From Kangiellaceae bacterium (lineage in GTDB: Bacteria > Pseudomonadota > Gammaproteobacteria > Enterobacterales > Kangiellaceae), in contig JAUUYO010000044.1 of the NCBI GenBank assembly GCA_030590405.1, positions 1 to 15,738 of the forward strand: a DNA stretch of 15,738 nucleotides, in the 5' to 3' direction. This document shows, one piece after another, positions 15,491 to 15,738 of the stretch; the first letter of the stretch is position 1, and every line of letters starts with the position of its first letter. A model generated the notes under the pieces. That model had not been told where the DNA came from and made no database searches. It was given only the letters and a program-made list of their open reading frames with translations. The translations under genes and the position numbers were made by a program.

Positions 15491-15590
15491 GATGAGGGGG
15501 AGTTGTACAATGGATTATAAATTTAATTTGTTGTGTTGCTCTCTACTCTACTTTCTTTGCTCTTTATATCTGACGGTGGAAAATTAACTT

Positions 15591-15641
15591 ATGGCAAGAC
15601 AAGTTCGAATAGAAGAGCAAAGAAAGACGTGTCCCTATTAA
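15591..15641 (+). pseudogene. Internally deleted REP-associated tyrosine transposase (inferred)
   Basis: The frame MARQVRIEEQRKTCPY ends with TAA inside the right arm. GGTGGA at 15575-15580 lies 10 bp ahead. MARxxRIE is the characteristic start of RAYT/Y1-type transposases. Only the first eight residues look like the family start; the rest would be the gene's end joined by deletion. It cannot be functional. Confidence 0.45.
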
Positions 15642-15642
15642 T

Positions 15643-15735
15643 TTAGAAAATCGGAATTAGCCCAAATACATTGCCTATAGCTATAAGCAGCGTGGCAAGG
15701 GCAATAGTAATTAGAAGTATTACAATTTTATTCAT
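15643..15735 (-). CDS. Possible 30-residue single-helix membrane protein
   Basis: The minus-strand frame from ATG (15735) to TAA (15645-15643) encodes MNKIVILLITIALATLLIAI and then GNVFGLIPIF. Almost all of it is hydrophobic, one membrane span. The frame stays open to the window end, so it may be the end of a longer gene. The stop codon overlaps the outer end of the palindromic element. No family recognised. Confidence 0.35.
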   Translation of the reverse strand: MNKIVILLITIALATLLIAIGNVFGLIPIF

Positions 15736-15738
15736 GAT

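Larger units (their letters stand above)
14837..15551 (+). mobile_element. Group II intron without reverse-transcriptase gene (715 nt)
   Basis: A self-splicing type RNA on the plus strand. It begins GTACG and ends CTCTAC. Both ends are fixed because the right arm of the host element lacks it. Domain V is at 15458-15490 (AAGCCGTATG ... CGTACGGTTT, with the AGC triad and a GAAAA loop). Domain VI is at 15494-15548, with arms 15494-15510 and 15531-15548, and leaves A15545 unpaired, 7 nt from the 3' end, as the branch point. IBS1 CATGTC (14831-14836) pairs with EBS1 GGCATG (15123-15128), and IBS2 AATGGGGA (14823-14830) pairs with EBS2 TTCTCATT (14890-14897) shown in a loop closed by CCGAG/CTCGG. 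No long ORF is present, so movement would need a maturase from elsewhere. Structural class was not assigned. Confidence 0.93.
14818..15644. mobile_element. Palindromic MITE-like element, 112 bp without the intron it carries
   Basis: Left arm AAATTAATGGGGACATGTC (14818-14836) continues after the intron as TTTCTTTGCTCTT (15552-15564). The right arm, read on the minus strand from 15644, is AAATTAATAGGGACACGTC then TTTCTTTGCTCTT (15644-15613). Of 32 positions 30 match. The 48 bp between the arms contain a short ORF with the start signature of REP-associated tyrosine transposases. Removing the 715-nt intron leaves a 112-bp inverted-repeat element placed between the higA stop codon and the stop of a small minus-strand ORF. 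No target-site duplication is evident. As RNA the joined arms could form a long hairpin. Confidence 0.85.

Overview
The window looks like chromosomal DNA of a moderate-GC gammaproteobacterium. A DUF3192 lipoprotein, a PepSY-TM-like protein, a DUF4124-type protein, an AspC/TyrB-type aminotransferase and fumarylacetoacetase together fit marine groups of the Alteromonadales or Kangiellaceae type. The genus cannot be fixed from the sequence alone.

Region 1 (1-6090) is a heavy-metal efflux operon. It holds the end of a His-rich protein, then an outer-membrane channel (CzcC-like), a periplasmic adaptor (CzcB-like) and an RND pump (CzcA-like), closed by a terminator. The pump carries the D402/D408/E415 triad of the CzcA (Zn/Co/Cd) class, so the system should pump divalent cations from periplasm or cytoplasm to the outside. 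Region 2 (6151-9715) holds an orphan LuxR-type response regulator, fumarylacetoacetase and an aromatic/aspartate aminotransferase. These point to tyrosine and phenylalanine breakdown. Each enzyme gene has its own leader, and a TGTAAA/TTTACA palindrome lies before fumarylacetoacetase.

Region 3 (9756-13309) is a set of small envelope genes on both strands: an acidic-tailed secreted protein, a ten-repeat TolB-like propeller lipoprotein, a DUF3192 lipoprotein and a PepSY-TM-like membrane protein. A GTAGGGTGGGC-type repeat lies between the last two. Region 4 (13310-15738) is AT-richer accessory DNA. It has a DUF4124-like secreted protein with a TTG start, a higB-higA toxin-antitoxin pair with an operator inside its promoter, and a nested mobile element.

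The nested element is the most interesting part. A 112-bp palindromic element with 32-bp arms has been split in its left arm by a 715-nt group II intron that lacks a reverse-transcriptase gene. The uninterrupted right arm shows what the empty site looked like and fixes both intron ends to the base. Exon-intron pairings (IBS1/EBS1, IBS2/EBS2), domain V and domain VI with its bulged A can all be read. A 12-codon ORF inside the intron looks like what is left of the maturase gene. A 16-codon ORF in the host element looks like the start of a REP-associated tyrosine transposase joined to its end.
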